DNA of 40,317 nucleotides. Origin: a virus. Below are positions 6,536-13,891 of this stretch, one piece after another. The DNA is taken from positions 1 through 40,317 of IMG/VR virus record IMGVR_UViG_3300049796_000011. One strand, given 5' to 3'. Under the pieces are notes generated by a model. The model saw only the letters and a program-made list of their open reading frames with translations. It did no database searches and had not been told where the DNA came from. Position 1 is the first letter of the stretch. The number at the start of each line of letters is the position of its first letter. A program made the translations under genes and the position numbers.

Positions 6536-6984
6536 ACGAGCCGCCCACCGCCCAGGAGTCCATGGAGATCGCCTGCCGCTTCATGGAGATCGTCGACACC
6601 TTGCAGGACGGAACCGACGCGGCAGCCGACGCGCTCACCGACTACCTCGGCGAAGACCCCGAGACCGGGACGCTCCGCGCCTGGTACCTCGCCTCGTGCG
6701 GGCCACTGATCGCCAGCGCTGCACTGAAGTCGCTGAACAAGGGCGAGCCGTTCAAGGGCGGGTTTTGGGGCCTGGTCCAGATTCCCGGCTCACCGCTCGG
6801 CTCCGAACCCAGCCAACTCGCGATGATGCGGTCCCTCACCGCGTACCTGAACGAGGACGCCGAAGCCGCCACCGACGTGATAGCGGCCCACCACGCAACT
6901 CACGGCATCGAAGGCCTGTTCGGGATGATCTGCGCGGCGCTGATCCTGACGGCCTTCCTGAAGAAGGAAGGGGCGTTCGCGTGA
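6532..6984 (+). CDS. Hypothetical helical protein (150 aa)
   Basis: A 150-aa acidic, helical product with a hydrophobic C-terminal segment (GLFGMICAALILTAFL) that could be a membrane anchor or a buried helix. ATG 6532 overlaps the previous stop. No family is recognised. It lies among small early genes whose order suggests accessory roles. Confidence 0.6.
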   Translation: MNEPPTAQESMEIACRFMEIVDTLQDGTDAAADALTDYLGEDPETGTLRAWYLASCGPLIASAALKSLNKGEPFKGGFWGLVQIPGSPLGSEPSQLAMMRSLTAYLNEDAEAATDVIAAHHATHGIEGLFGMICAALILTAFLKKEGAFA

Positions 6985-7223
6985 ACGCGACCGAGCACTA
7001 CCAGGCGGCTGAGAAACTGCTCTCCGAGGCCAGCTACACGACGCGGTACGGCGTGCCGGTACGGCCCAACGGCGAACCGATGCTGATCCAGCACCACACG
7101 CTCCTCGTGGCCCGCGCCCAGGTGCACGCCACGCTGGCGTTGGCCGCCGCGAACGGCGCCGACGACCCGGCCCTCGTCGAAGGCCTGCGCAACCTCGTCG
7201 CCGAGGGAGTGGAGTCCCTGTGA
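6981..7223 (+). CDS. Small hypothetical protein (80 aa)
   Basis: An 80-aa helical product from a GTG overlapping the previous stop (GTGA). The helix-turn-helix-like spacing (AAEKLLSEASY, then a second helix HTLLVARAQVHATLALAAA) resembles a tetratricopeptide-like helical hairpin common in small actinophage proteins. No function is assigned. Confidence 0.55.
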   Translation: MNATEHYQAAEKLLSEASYTTRYGVPVRPNGEPMLIQHHTLLVARAQVHATLALAAANGADDPALVEGLRNLVAEGVESL

Positions 7224-7852
7224 CCGCGACCGCCGTCAACGGGCACACCGTCGTCACCGACGAACCGACCGCGTTCGACCTCGGGAACCGAGTCCAGTGG
7301 AACCCGACCGCTGACGTGTGGCTGTCCGGCACCGTCGCCGGTGTCCTCAGCGACAACGCATGGATCGTCCTCGACGACCAACTCCAAGGGCTCACGGTGT
7401 CCGCGAAGCAAAAGCACCTGCGGCACCTGGACACCGTGCGGGCACTCACCGTCCGGCAGCCGTGGGCGTGGGCCATCGCCAAGGGACACAAGGGAGTTGA
7501 GAACCGGTCCCGCCCCGTCTCCTACCGGGGACCGCTCGCGATCCACGCCGCGAAGCAGTGGGACGACAGCGGCATCGAGGCCCTGCGCGAGGTGGTGCAC
7601 CAGGTCCGCGCGCAGGGCGGCACTCTCCCACCATCGCTGCGTAAGGACGGTCCGCACAGCGGGTTCGGTGTGGTGATCGCCGTGGTGGACCTGGTGGACG
7701 TGTGCGTCGACGGGCGTTGGGACGACTGCGACTGCGGCCCGTGGGCGCGGCCCGGTCAAACCCACTGGAAGCTCACCAACCCCCGGCTGCTCGACCCGTT
7801 CCCCGCCACCGGTCGACTCGGCCTGTGGGAAGTGGAGGTACCCCGTGCCTGA
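7220..7852 (+). CDS. ASCH-domain (PUA-like fold) protein
   Basis: The 210-aa product has an N-terminal beta-rich domain (about 1-70, WNPTADVWLSGTVAGV) resembling SH3/KOW-like folds, then an ASCH domain opening with LTVRQPWAWAIAKGHKGVENR (from about residue 75) and YRGPLAIHAAK. ASCH proteins are PUA-like; several bind RNA or modified nucleosides, and some hydrolyse modified cytidine. In phage genomes they are common and mostly uncharacterised. The start overlaps the previous stop, and the end overlaps the next GTG by 8 nt. Confidence 0.8.
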   Translation: MTATAVNGHTVVTDEPTAFDLGNRVQWNPTADVWLSGTVAGVLSDNAWIVLDDQLQGLTVSAKQKHLRHLDTVRALTVRQPWAWAIAKGHKGVENRSRPVSYRGPLAIHAAKQWDDSGIEALREVVHQVRAQGGTLPPSLRKDGPHSGFGVVIAVVDLVDVCVDGRWDDCDCGPWARPGQTHWKLTNPRLLDPFPATGRLGLWEVEVPRA

Positions 7853-8156
7853 CGTGTCCCGCCACCACCTGGTCGTGCTGACCACAGAGGCCATCACCAC
7901 TGACGACCTGGCCGACAAGGCGTTCGAAGCCCTAGAAACTTCAGGGCTCAAGATCGCCGACGTCTACAGGGCAGGCGCCGGGCGGTCCAGAGGCGACCGG
8001 GCAGCGGCCTGGGCAAAGAAGCTCACCGCGCAGCAGGTCGCCGAGATCCGCGCATCCAAGGAGTCGTCCCGCTCTCTGGGCCAGCGGTACGGCGTCAGCC
8101 ACACGACAGTGCTGGGCATCCGCCATGGGAGTCTATGGAGGTGGGTCGGTGCCTGA
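7845..8156 (+). CDS. HTH DNA-binding protein (103 aa)
   Basis: The C-terminal 45 residues (LTAQQVAEIRASKES through VSHTTVLGIRHGSLWRWV) form a compact helix-turn-helix of the kind found in phage homing-nuclease accessory domains and resolvases. The N-terminal half has a beta-strand start (HHLVVLTTEAITTDDLADK). Probably a DNA-binding regulator or nuclease-related protein; no catalytic residues are visible. Confidence 0.6.
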   Translation: MPDVSRHHLVVLTTEAITTDDLADKAFEALETSGLKIADVYRAGAGRSRGDRAAAWAKKLTAQQVAEIRASKESSRSLGQRYGVSHTTVLGIRHGSLWRWVGA

Positions 8157-8802
8157 AACCACCGCGCCGCAACGGATCCAGCGGAAGCGCACCGCCGGGT
8201 GGCGGATGCCCGACAACACCGTCTACGTCGGACGCCCTACCAAGTGGGGCAACCCATACAAGGCAGGCGGCACGTTCGAACACCAGACGGGCGGCAAGCC
8301 GTGGCCGGTCTACGACCACCGGCACGCCGTCGAACTGTTCCGGCAGCTCCTCGACCGCACACCCAACCTCGTCACCGAGATCCGCGACGAGCTCAAGGGC
8401 AAGAACATCGCGTGCTGGTGCCCACCGGGCCAATCGTGCCACGCCGACCTACTGCTGAAGCTCGCGAACGAACGCCCCGCACCACCACCGCTCGAAGCAC
8501 GCTGCCCGGACTGCTCGATCTGCGGCAACGAGACGCACTACTCCGACGAGCAGTTCGTGTGCGAGCACTGCGAATGCGGCTGGCCCGCCGACAACCGGGC
8601 GTACAGCGACGAAGGCGAGTGGAACGACCCGGACGCCGAGCAGTGCACCGAGCGCGTACAGCCGTGGCTCGACAACAACTGGGTGACCGACCCCGAGCTG
8701 AAGCGACAGGTCGTGCGGTGCCTCCTCAACGCCGACCACACCGAGCACGAGGTGGCGCACCGCAACCCCGAGATGACCGCGCTGATGAAGGGGTGGGACT
8801 GA
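8149..8802 (+). CDS. DUF4326-domain protein with C-terminal Cys cluster
   Basis: A 217-aa product. Residues about 8-115 match the DUF4326 pattern: VYVGRPTKWGNPYKAGG, then DELKGKNIACWCPPGQSCH followed by ADLLLKLAN. A Cys-rich segment follows (CPDCSICGNE, CEHCECG), likely a zinc ribbon. GTG 8149 is favoured because GGAGG lies 7 nt upstream at 8137-8141; an in-frame ATG at 8125 would add 8 residues. The biochemical activity of DUF4326 is unknown to me. It overlaps the previous gene by 8 nt. Confidence 0.75.
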   Translation: MPETTAPQRIQRKRTAGWRMPDNTVYVGRPTKWGNPYKAGGTFEHQTGGKPWPVYDHRHAVELFRQLLDRTPNLVTEIRDELKGKNIACWCPPGQSCHADLLLKLANERPAPPPLEARCPDCSICGNETHYSDEQFVCEHCECGWPADNRAYSDEGEWNDPDAEQCTERVQPWLDNNWVTDPELKRQVVRCLLNADHTEHEVAHRNPEMTALMKGWD

Positions 8803-9176
8803 TGGCCGACCAACTCGAACTGGCGTACGGCGACCGGCACGCCGGGCAGGAAGCCAACCTCGCCGCCGGAACCACCGGACACCGTGACCACCGCACCATC
8901 GTCGAGGTCGCCATCGCCGTCTGCGCCCGCAACCACCGGCCGTTCACCGCCGACGACGTCCACCACCTGGTCGCCCACGAAATCCCCGGCGGGTACGACC
9001 GCAACCTCGTGTCCAGCGTCATGGGCCAGTGGGCCGCACAACACCGCATCCTCCGCCAACCCGGCCTCACCCCCAGCACCAACCGCGCCCGCAAGGGCTC
9101 CCGCAACGGGTGGTGGCTCGGCAACCGCAGCGGCGACACCGGGACGGCACCGTTACCGCGAGCAGCCAGCGCCTGA
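8802..9176 (+). CDS. Winged-helix-like hypothetical protein (124 aa)
   Basis: The 124-aa product has a helical core (TIVEVAIAVCARNHRPFTADDV, residues about 30-51) and SSVMGQWAAQHRILRQPG, an arrangement like a winged-helix DNA-binding domain in which the last strand reports on substrate. The C-terminus is basic (KGSRNGWWLGNRSG). It ends the first early block; a strong terminator-like hairpin follows 20 nt later. Confidence 0.6.
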   Translation: MADQLELAYGDRHAGQEANLAAGTTGHRDHRTIVEVAIAVCARNHRPFTADDVHHLVAHEIPGGYDRNLVSSVMGQWAAQHRILRQPGLTPSTNRARKGSRNGWWLGNRSGDTGTAPLPRAASA

Positions 9177-9196
9177 CCTCCACCACCCAGCAGACC

Positions 9197-9233
9197 GCGG
9201 ACCCGCGCCGGCTTCCCCCCGGCGCGGGTCCGC
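9197..9233 (+). terminator. Perfect 15-bp hairpin ending the first early block
   Basis: GCGGACCCGCGCCGG (9197-9211) pairs perfectly with CCGGCGCGGGTCCGC (9219-9233) around a 7-nt loop. It lies in the 80-nt gap between two early genes, the largest gap in this part of the operon. There is no T-tract. Likely a terminator or attenuator splitting early from replication genes. Confidence 0.7.
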
Positions 9234-9256
9234 ACCGTCCACACAGGAGCACCACC

Positions 9257-9754
9257 ATGGACAACCCCAAAGCACCACGCACCAAATCCCGCTACGCCGC
9301 TCAGCTGCTCCCGCTCGCGACCCGCATCGTCGAGTCTGTCCACGACGGCAGTCATCAAGAGCTGCTGGGGCTCATCGGCCGTGCCCGCGCGCTCGACACC
9401 CGCCCCGACGACATCGACCCCGACGTTGCCCTCATGACGATCCTCGCCGCCATGGTCAACCCGGCCAGCAGCCTCGACACCATGCTCGGCTGGGTCCGCA
9501 CCATCACCCCCGTCCAGATCACCGCCACCCCGGACGGCGACTACGAGGTGCAGCTCAGCATCGAAGGCGCACTACCCGCGGCCGCGCTCACCACCGCGCA
9601 GCGCCGCCAGGTCGTCGCGACCCTCCACCACCGGGGCCTCAACACCGTCCAGATCAGCGACCGCACCGGCCTGCAACCACGGGTCATCGAACGCGACCGC
9701 CACACCCTCGGGTTGACCAAACCACGCCCGCAGGCCACCGAGGAGGCAGCGTGA
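9257..9754 (+). CDS. HTH-containing phage protein (165 aa)
   Basis: The 165-aa product has a helical N-terminal domain and a C-terminal sigma-like or resolvase-like helix-turn-helix (about 118-155; RRQVVATLHHRGLNTVQISD then RTGLQPRVIERDRHTLGL). It has its own Shine-Dalgarno (AGGAG 9-10 nt before ATG), consistent with a restart after the terminator hairpin. Probably a DNA-binding regulator of the replication block, immediately upstream of a WhiB-like gene. Confidence 0.65.
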   Translation: MDNPKAPRTKSRYAAQLLPLATRIVESVHDGSHQELLGLIGRARALDTRPDDIDPDVALMTILAAMVNPASSLDTMLGWVRTITPVQITATPDGDYEVQLSIEGALPAAALTTAQRRQVVATLHHRGLNTVQISDRTGLQPRVIERDRHTLGLTKPRPQATEEAA

Positions 9755-10005
9755 ACGACGACTGGATGACCGAAGGACTCTGCACCCAAACCGACCCCGA
9801 CCTGTGGTTCCCCGGCAAGGGCGTCAACGCGACCGTGGCCAAGACGATCTGCGCCGCCTGCCCCGTCATCACCCAGTGCGGCGACGCCGGGCTGCACGAG
9901 ATCCACGGCATCTGGGGAGGCCTCACCCGCCACGACCGCAAGAACCTCCTCCGCCGCCAAGCACGCGCAGCACTCGCCCAGCAGCTCGACACCGACGCGG
10001 CCTGA
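9751..10005 (+). CDS. WhiB-like Fe-S transcription factor (phage, first copy)
   Basis: The 84-aa product has the four WhiB cluster ligands C11, C34, C37 and C43 (ICAACPVITQC) and the GIWGG turn (53-57), followed by a basic C-terminal DNA-binding stretch (RHDRKNLLRR). WhiB-like proteins hold a 4Fe-4S cluster and act with the principal sigma factor in actinobacteria; phage copies can compete with host WhiB regulators (for example TM4 WhiBTM4). The GTG start overlaps the previous stop. A second, longer WhiB-like gene lies at 16626. Confidence 0.9.
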   Translation: MNDDWMTEGLCTQTDPDLWFPGKGVNATVAKTICAACPVITQCGDAGLHEIHGIWGGLTRHDRKNLLRRQARAALAQQLDTDAA

Positions 10006-10047
10006 CCAACCGCCTCCACTCCCCCGAACACCGGAGGCAGCACCACC

Positions 10048-10956
10048 ATGACCGACCTCTCCTACCGGGCCGCAGGGCTCCTCGCACACCTCCGTGCGCT
10101 CCCCGCCGGGCCCATCGACACCGCCGGCCTTGCCCGCCCCGAACGCCGCGAAGGCCGGGACGCCGTGCGGTCGATGCTGCGCGAGCTGGCCGCCGCTGGG
10201 CACGTCGAGGAACGACGTGCCCAAGATCCACACGGGCACTGGCGCACCACAACACACCTGGTCACACCGGGAACGGAAAAGCCGGGCCCGGTAGACCTCG
10301 ACAACACAAACCAGCAGGTCACACCGGAACCGGGAAATCCGGCGCCGGATCAACCGGCCCCGGAAAAGCCGTTCCCGGTCAAAACCGCATCACCGCAGGT
10401 CGCACCGGAAACGGATTGCCCGGCGCCGGAAAAGCCGGGCCCAAGTACTTGTACTCCCGTAGGGAGTACAAGTTCCTCTACCAGCGTGGTTAACCAAAAC
10501 CAAAGCGCTACGCGCTTTCCCGCGCGCACACACACGCGAGGCACGACCGCAGCCGAACTCAACACCACCGCCGTCCAACCCCACACCTACGCCCTCGTCA
10601 GCACCTGGAACAACACCCTCGCCGTACCGCTCCGCCCCGAAATCCAACGCCAGCTAGCCAAAGCCGTCGACAACCTCCTCGCAGCAGGCCGCATCGACCT
10701 CCACGTCCTCCGCACAGCACTCGACGACTGGGCACGCCGAGGACACTCACCAGCCTTCCTCAAACACTGCTACGACGACGCCGCAACAACCGCCCGAGCA
10801 GCACAAACACTGGACGTCCCAGGGTCGCGTGTGCATGGGCGCGGGGTGTCGCGGCCGTCCACAACGGATCAGCGGTTGGCGGACATCCAGGCGTTGAAGC
10901 ACTCCGAGCCCGAGACCGGGCGTCACCTTCGAGCACTCCCAGGAGCCACAGGATGA
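10048..10956 (+). CDS. Replication initiator-like protein with iteron-bearing linker
   Basis: The 302-aa product has an N-terminal winged-helix DNA-binding domain (about 1-68), a low-complexity Pro/Glu/Lys linker with repeated PEKPGP-like motifs (about 71-150), and a helical C-terminal domain (about 178-252; LVSTWNNTLAVPLRPEIQRQ) of the kind seen in actinophage replication proteins. The linker DNA holds three spaced repeats and two hairpins, a probable origin as in lambda O. The downstream partner overlaps by ATGA. GGAGG lies 10 nt before the ATG. No helicase or primase gene is present, so the phage probably loads host DnaB here. The initiator role is inferred. Confidence 0.65.
   Translation: MTDLSYRAAGLLAHLRALPAGPIDTAGLARPERREGRDAVRSMLRELAAAGHVEERRAQDPHGHWRTTTHLVTPGTEKPGPVDLDNTNQQVTPEPGNPAPDQPAPEKPFPVKTASPQVAPETDCPAPEKPGPSTCTPVGSTSSSTSVVNQNQSATRFPARTHTRGTTAAELNTTAVQPHTYALVSTWNNTLAVPLRPEIQRQLAKAVDNLLAAGRIDLHVLRTALDDWARRGHSPAFLKHCYDDAATTARAAQTLDVPGSRVHGRGVSRPSTTDQRLADIQALKHSEPETGRHLRALPGATG
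10260..10440 (+). repeat. Iteron-like repeats inside the initiator gene (putative ori)
   Basis: The unit GGTCRCACCGGRAMCGG begins at 10260, 10317 and 10398 (one copy has an inserted or shifted base). GGAAAAGCCG follows the unit or lies between units at 10275, 10362 and 10428. Several CCGG-centred palindromes occur, including the perfect ATCCGGCGCCGGAT at 10337-10350. The encoded residues are low complexity, which suggests that the DNA rather than the protein is constrained. Confidence 0.6.
10447..10518. repeat. Hairpin and AT-richer segment beside the iterons
   Basis: ACTTGTACTCCC (10447-10458) pairs perfectly with GGGAGTACAAGT (10462-10473), leaving a 3-nt loop. A GGTTAACC palindrome (from 10488) and AACCAAAACC follow, the least GC-rich stretch of the operon. 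AAAGCGC (10502-10508) pairs with GCGCTTT (10512-10518). This fits an unwinding element and accessory structures of an origin. Confidence 0.55.
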
Positions 10957-11450
10957 ACCGCGACGACACGATCGACCTGTTGACAGCTGTGGCTGCGCGG
11001 GACCAGCGAACGGTTGGGCAGGGTGACGTGGCTGCGTGGTCGGTGGACCTGGCGGACGTGACCCTGGTGGAGGCGTTGGACGCGGTGTCGGCGTTCCACC
11101 AGTCGGAGCGGGCGTTGGAGCGGCGGGTGCAGGCGGCGGACATCGTCCAGTGGGCGAAGTGGTCGCGGCGGAAGGCGGTCGAGCGGGATCACACGGCGCG
11201 GGAGCTGGGACGGGTGCGGGAGCCGCAGCGCGCGTTGCCGCCTGGTGGTGCCCTGGTCGGTTCGGACCCGACGGCTGGTCGGGGCGAGTCGGCGAGCCTG
11301 CGCGAGCTGTGGGACGAGGTGATGCCGTTCGACTGCCAGCAGAAGCCGAAGGGGTGCGGTCAACCTGCTGGTCAGCGGTGCATCAACCCGCACACGCTGA
11401 CGTGGACGAAGATCCCGCACCCGATTCGTCTGCTCGACGCGGGGATCTAG
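10953..11450 (+). CDS. Replication partner / helicase-loader-like protein with zinc finger
   Basis: The 165-aa product begins with the pattern LLTAVAARDQRTVGQGDVAAW and VEALDAVSAFHQSER, which I associate with an actinophage protein lying next to replication initiators. The C-terminus has a zinc-finger-like set of Cys and His (CQQKPKGCGQPAGQRC, then NPHTLTW). Its ATG overlaps the initiator stop. Helicase loading is inferred only from position and domain style. Confidence 0.6.
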   Translation: MNRDDTIDLLTAVAARDQRTVGQGDVAAWSVDLADVTLVEALDAVSAFHQSERALERRVQAADIVQWAKWSRRKAVERDHTARELGRVREPQRALPPGGALVGSDPTAGRGESASLRELWDEVMPFDCQQKPKGCGQPAGQRCINPHTLTWTKIPHPIRLLDAGI

Positions 11451-11461
11451 CCTGCCATCCT

Positions 11462-11496
11462 CTTGCATGCATGCATGAAACTTGCTAGCGTGATGG
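11462..11496 (+). promoter_or_regulatory. Second early promoter overlapped by a distal operator copy
   Basis: TTGCAT (11463-11468), a 17-nt spacer and TAGCGT (11486-11491) form a good promoter. CTTGCATGCATGCATG (11462-11477) matches the immunity operator consensus at 13 of 16 positions and covers the -35. A weaker second match, CTTGCTAGCGTGATGG (11481-11496), covers the -10. The 13-mer GCATGCATGAAAC is also present, inverted, at the Cro promoter. The leader (about 35 nt) carries GGTGACACC and a GGGAG Shine-Dalgarno. Confidence 0.65.
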
Positions 11497-11533
11497 CTAC
11501 ACCGCAAGGTGACACCACAGCTTGGGAGACGAC

Positions 11534-11761
11534 ATGACCAGCACCACCAGCCGCCTGACCAGCGGCGCGAACGCGAGCTACACGCCCCGCGTCCGCGACT
11601 TCGTGATCTACCAGGGCAGCCAGACCCGCTACAACGGCTGGTCGATGCGTATCACGTCCGTCAGCCGCGACGGGCAGCGCCTCAACCTCGAAGAGGCCGG
11701 AACGCGGCTCACGAACGTCCGGCTCGCCAGCGTCCGCTCCGACATGCCGGTCGGTGCCTGA
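11534..11761 (+). CDS. Small beta-rich protein, first gene after the second promoter (75 aa)
   Basis: A 75-aa product, rich in beta strands after a disordered start (VRDFVIYQGSQTRYNGWSMR, SRDGQRLNL, TRLTNVRLASVR). ATG 11534 is chosen over an upstream GTG because GGGAG lies 7-8 nt before it. It is directly controlled by the operator-bearing promoter, so it should be silent in the lysogen. Unknown function. Confidence 0.65.
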   Translation: MTSTTSRLTSGANASYTPRVRDFVIYQGSQTRYNGWSMRITSVSRDGQRLNLEEAGTRLTNVRLASVRSDMPVGA

Positions 11762-12027
11762 TGAGCGCGCACGCCAAGCAGACCGCACACCCCACCCTCA
11801 CCGGGCTCCTCGACCTCGGCGCGGCGCTGCTGCTCCCCATCGTCGAGTGGCTCGACGACCTCACCCGGTGGGAGCGCACCTTCCAGCTCATCCGCGCCGG
11901 GCTCCTGCTCATCGTCGCCATCGCGGCGATCACCGCGCTCGCCGCGTGCGGGCCGGACGGCAGCACCAGCACGACGACGAACCCCTCGGCCGTGAAGATC
12001 GCAACCGGAATGGCGGACGCACGATGA
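11761..12027 (+). CDS. Small membrane protein (88 aa)
   Basis: An 88-aa product with a hydrophobic stretch at about 15-30 and a clear transmembrane segment at about 44-62 (LIRAGLLLIVAIAAITALAAC), then a short polar Ser/Thr tail. LAAC resembles a lipobox but lies too far from the N-terminus for a lipoprotein signal. Coupled by TGATG to the gene before and ATGA to the gene after. Unknown function. Confidence 0.55.
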   Translation: MSAHAKQTAHPTLTGLLDLGAALLLPIVEWLDDLTRWERTFQLIRAGLLLIVAIAAITALAACGPDGSTSTTTNPSAVKIATGMADAR

Positions 12028-12482
12028 CCAACACCACCTCGCCGACCGCAGCCGAGCGCCAGATCGCCGCACTGACCGCCGTCATCGCCGTCCTGCGCGA
12101 CCACCCCGACGTCGCCGAGTACATCGACATCCCGCTCCGGAACCTCGGAACCCACGTGTTCGCGGCCCCCGACGTCGACCCGCGCGCCCTGTTCGCGGAG
12201 TTCATCAGGGGCATGAAAGCCAAAGGCGCGAAGATCACGAAGGACTTCAGCGAGACGTACGCCAACGTCTACGCCGACTTCGGCGCAGTCCGGATCGGCG
12301 TGCAGGCCTACCGCAACGAGGTGTGCGACTTGGTCGTCACCGGCACCCGCGAGGTCACCGAAGAGATCCTCGACCCGGTCGCGCTCGCCGCCGTCCCGAC
12401 GACCACGGTGACGCGCACCGAGGACGTCAAGGAGTGGGTCTGCACGCCGTTGCTCGCCGACACCACGGCGGTGACGGCGTGA
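12024..12482 (+). CDS. Hypothetical protein (152 aa)
   Basis: A 152-aa product: an N-terminal helical region (ERQIAALTAVIAVLRDHPDV), then a beta-rich half with FGAVRIGVQAYRNEVCDLVV and TREVTEEILDPVAL ending KEWVCTPLL. I recall similar proteins in actinophage early regions without a known role. It is ATGA-coupled upstream and GTGA-coupled downstream. Confidence 0.65.
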   Translation: MTNTTSPTAAERQIAALTAVIAVLRDHPDVAEYIDIPLRNLGTHVFAAPDVDPRALFAEFIRGMKAKGAKITKDFSETYANVYADFGAVRIGVQAYRNEVCDLVVTGTREVTEEILDPVALAAVPTTTVTRTEDVKEWVCTPLLADTTAVTA

Positions 12483-12730
12483 GCGACACCCAGCCGCGGT
12501 TCACCGACCCGGACAACGACCCGCCCGCCGAGGTCACCCAACTCACCGACAGCACCGGAGACCTGCTGATCCGACTCGCCGACGACACCTGGGTGTGGGC
12601 TCGCATCGGCACCCAGACGTTCCACCACTTCCCAGGTGAGGGCAACGGCTACGACTGGCAGGACGTCGTCGGCGAGCTGGCCGAAGGTGACGCCTTCGTC
12701 GAGGCCCCAACGACGCAGGTCGCGCTGTGA
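12479..12730 (+). CDS. Small acidic hypothetical protein (83 aa)
   Basis: An 83-aa acidic product with a beta-hairpin-like core (DLLIRLADDTWVWARIGTQT) and an acidic tail. Small acidic proteins of this size can be DNA mimics or inhibitors in phages, but nothing specific supports that here. GTGA overlaps join it to both neighbours. Confidence 0.55.
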   Translation: MSDTQPRFTDPDNDPPAEVTQLTDSTGDLLIRLADDTWVWARIGTQTFHHFPGEGNGYDWQDVVGELAEGDAFVEAPTTQVAL

Positions 12731-13389
12731 TCGGGAAGCCGGGCACCGACACCGGACCCGAACTCTCCGACGACCCCGCCGAGTGCTGGGAAGCCCGCCA
12801 AGACGACTACGCAGCCACCTGCGGGCAAGCAGCGGGCGACCACTGCGCGTCATGCGAACTCTGCCCCGGCCACCACGCCGACGACTGCCGCGAAACCCCC
12901 GTCGAGCGCCTCGACCAGCTGGAGCTGATCGTGTGCGAGGCCCAGCCGCCGCACTGGGAGCTGTGGACCCGCCACGACCCCGGCGCCTGGTACCCGCCCG
13001 GCTGCCCGCTGTGCTGGCACGCCCAGGCCCGCGCCGAGCACGCCGGATGCGAGCACTCCCACCACCGAGCGTGGCGCCGATGGAAGCTCACCCACCGCGT
13101 CGTCGGCTGGCTGTACGTCCTCGGCATCACCTCCACCGGAGGCGGCTGGGCCTACAGCTCCGAGTGCGCCGGGTGCATGTACAGCCTGCCGCACCTGCGC
13201 GGCCGCCGGGTGTACGTCCTCGGCTGGCCCGCCTGGAAATGGGGGTGCCTGATCAAGAACCGGCACTGGCCCAGCAGCGAGTACATCGGGTTCGGGTGCT
13301 GCACCAAGTGCGCGCCCTGCCCCGAATGCGGCTCCATCGAGCCCAACCACGACGTGTTCCACCAGGCCGAGGAGACCCACGATGCCTGA
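12727..13389 (+). CDS. Cys/Trp-rich hypothetical protein (220 aa)
   Basis: A 220-aa product with some 20 Cys residues in CxxC-type pairs (CASCELC near 39, CPLCWH, CAGC, CCTKCAPCPECG near 200) and many Trp and His residues. This strongly suggests several zinc sites. The middle (about 115-185) has aromatic, partly hydrophobic strands. No catalytic motif is recognised. It overlaps the next gene by 8 nt. An early-expressed multi-zinc protein of this size is unusual for a phage. Confidence 0.65.
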   Translation: MIGKPGTDTGPELSDDPAECWEARQDDYAATCGQAAGDHCASCELCPGHHADDCRETPVERLDQLELIVCEAQPPHWELWTRHDPGAWYPPGCPLCWHAQARAEHAGCEHSHHRAWRRWKLTHRVVGWLYVLGITSTGGGWAYSSECAGCMYSLPHLRGRRVYVLGWPAWKWGCLIKNRHWPSSEYIGFGCCTKCAPCPECGSIEPNHDVFHQAEETHDA

Positions 13390-13891
13390 GATCACCCGCG
13401 AGGCCGTCGAGGCAGCCGCCCGGAAGATCCACACCCTCTACGACACCGCCACGGCGGACGAGCAGATCAACGCCCGCGAAACCGCCGTCGACGCGCTCAG
13501 CGCCGCCGTACCCCTCCTAGTCGACGCGGCCGCGCTGGTGCTGGACTTCCACCTCGCCTTCCGCCTTCCGATCGGCGACACCACCCGCACCCACAACGAG
13601 CTGCGTGCGAAGCTCATCCGCGAGGAAGCAGAGGAAGCGGCCGACGCGGTCGAATACCTCGGCCTCACGGAGCAGGCCAAGGAGCTGGCCGACCTAGTGA
13701 TCGTCGCCTACGGGGCAGCGCTCACCCTCGGCATCGACCTCGACCAGGCCGTCCGGCTGGTGCACGCATCGAACATGACCAAGCTCGGCGCCGACGGCGA
13801 GCCGGTGATGCGCGCCGACGGGAAGGTCCTGAAAGGCCCCAACTACACGCCGCCGAACATGGTCGCCGCGCTCCCGCGAGGTGGCGCGTGA
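13382..13891 (+). CDS. MazG-like nucleotide pyrophosphohydrolase
   Basis: The 169-aa product carries the all-alpha NTP-PPase (MazG/PRA-PH-like) signature: KLIREEAEEAADAV (about 79-92, the ExxE metal-binding helix) and ELADLVIVAYGAA (about 102-114, the second acidic helix), then HASNMTKLGADGEPV and KGPNYTPPN. Such enzymes hydrolyse NTPs to NMP and PPi, cleaning nucleotide pools or lowering alarmone levels during infection. The N-terminal 60 residues are an extra helical region. Substrate not determined. Confidence 0.8.
   Translation: MPEITREAVEAAARKIHTLYDTATADEQINARETAVDALSAAVPLLVDAAALVLDFHLAFRLPIGDTTRTHNELRAKLIREEAEEAADAVEYLGLTEQAKELADLVIVAYGAALTLGIDLDQAVRLVHASNMTKLGADGEPVMRADGKVLKGPNYTPPNMVAALPRGGA

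Noticed and set aside
9804-10493. Plus-strand frame with repeated GHTGNGKAGPG-like motifs
   Set aside because: It reads the origin repeats and overlapping coding DNA in another frame; the repeats reflect the DNA iterons, not a protein.
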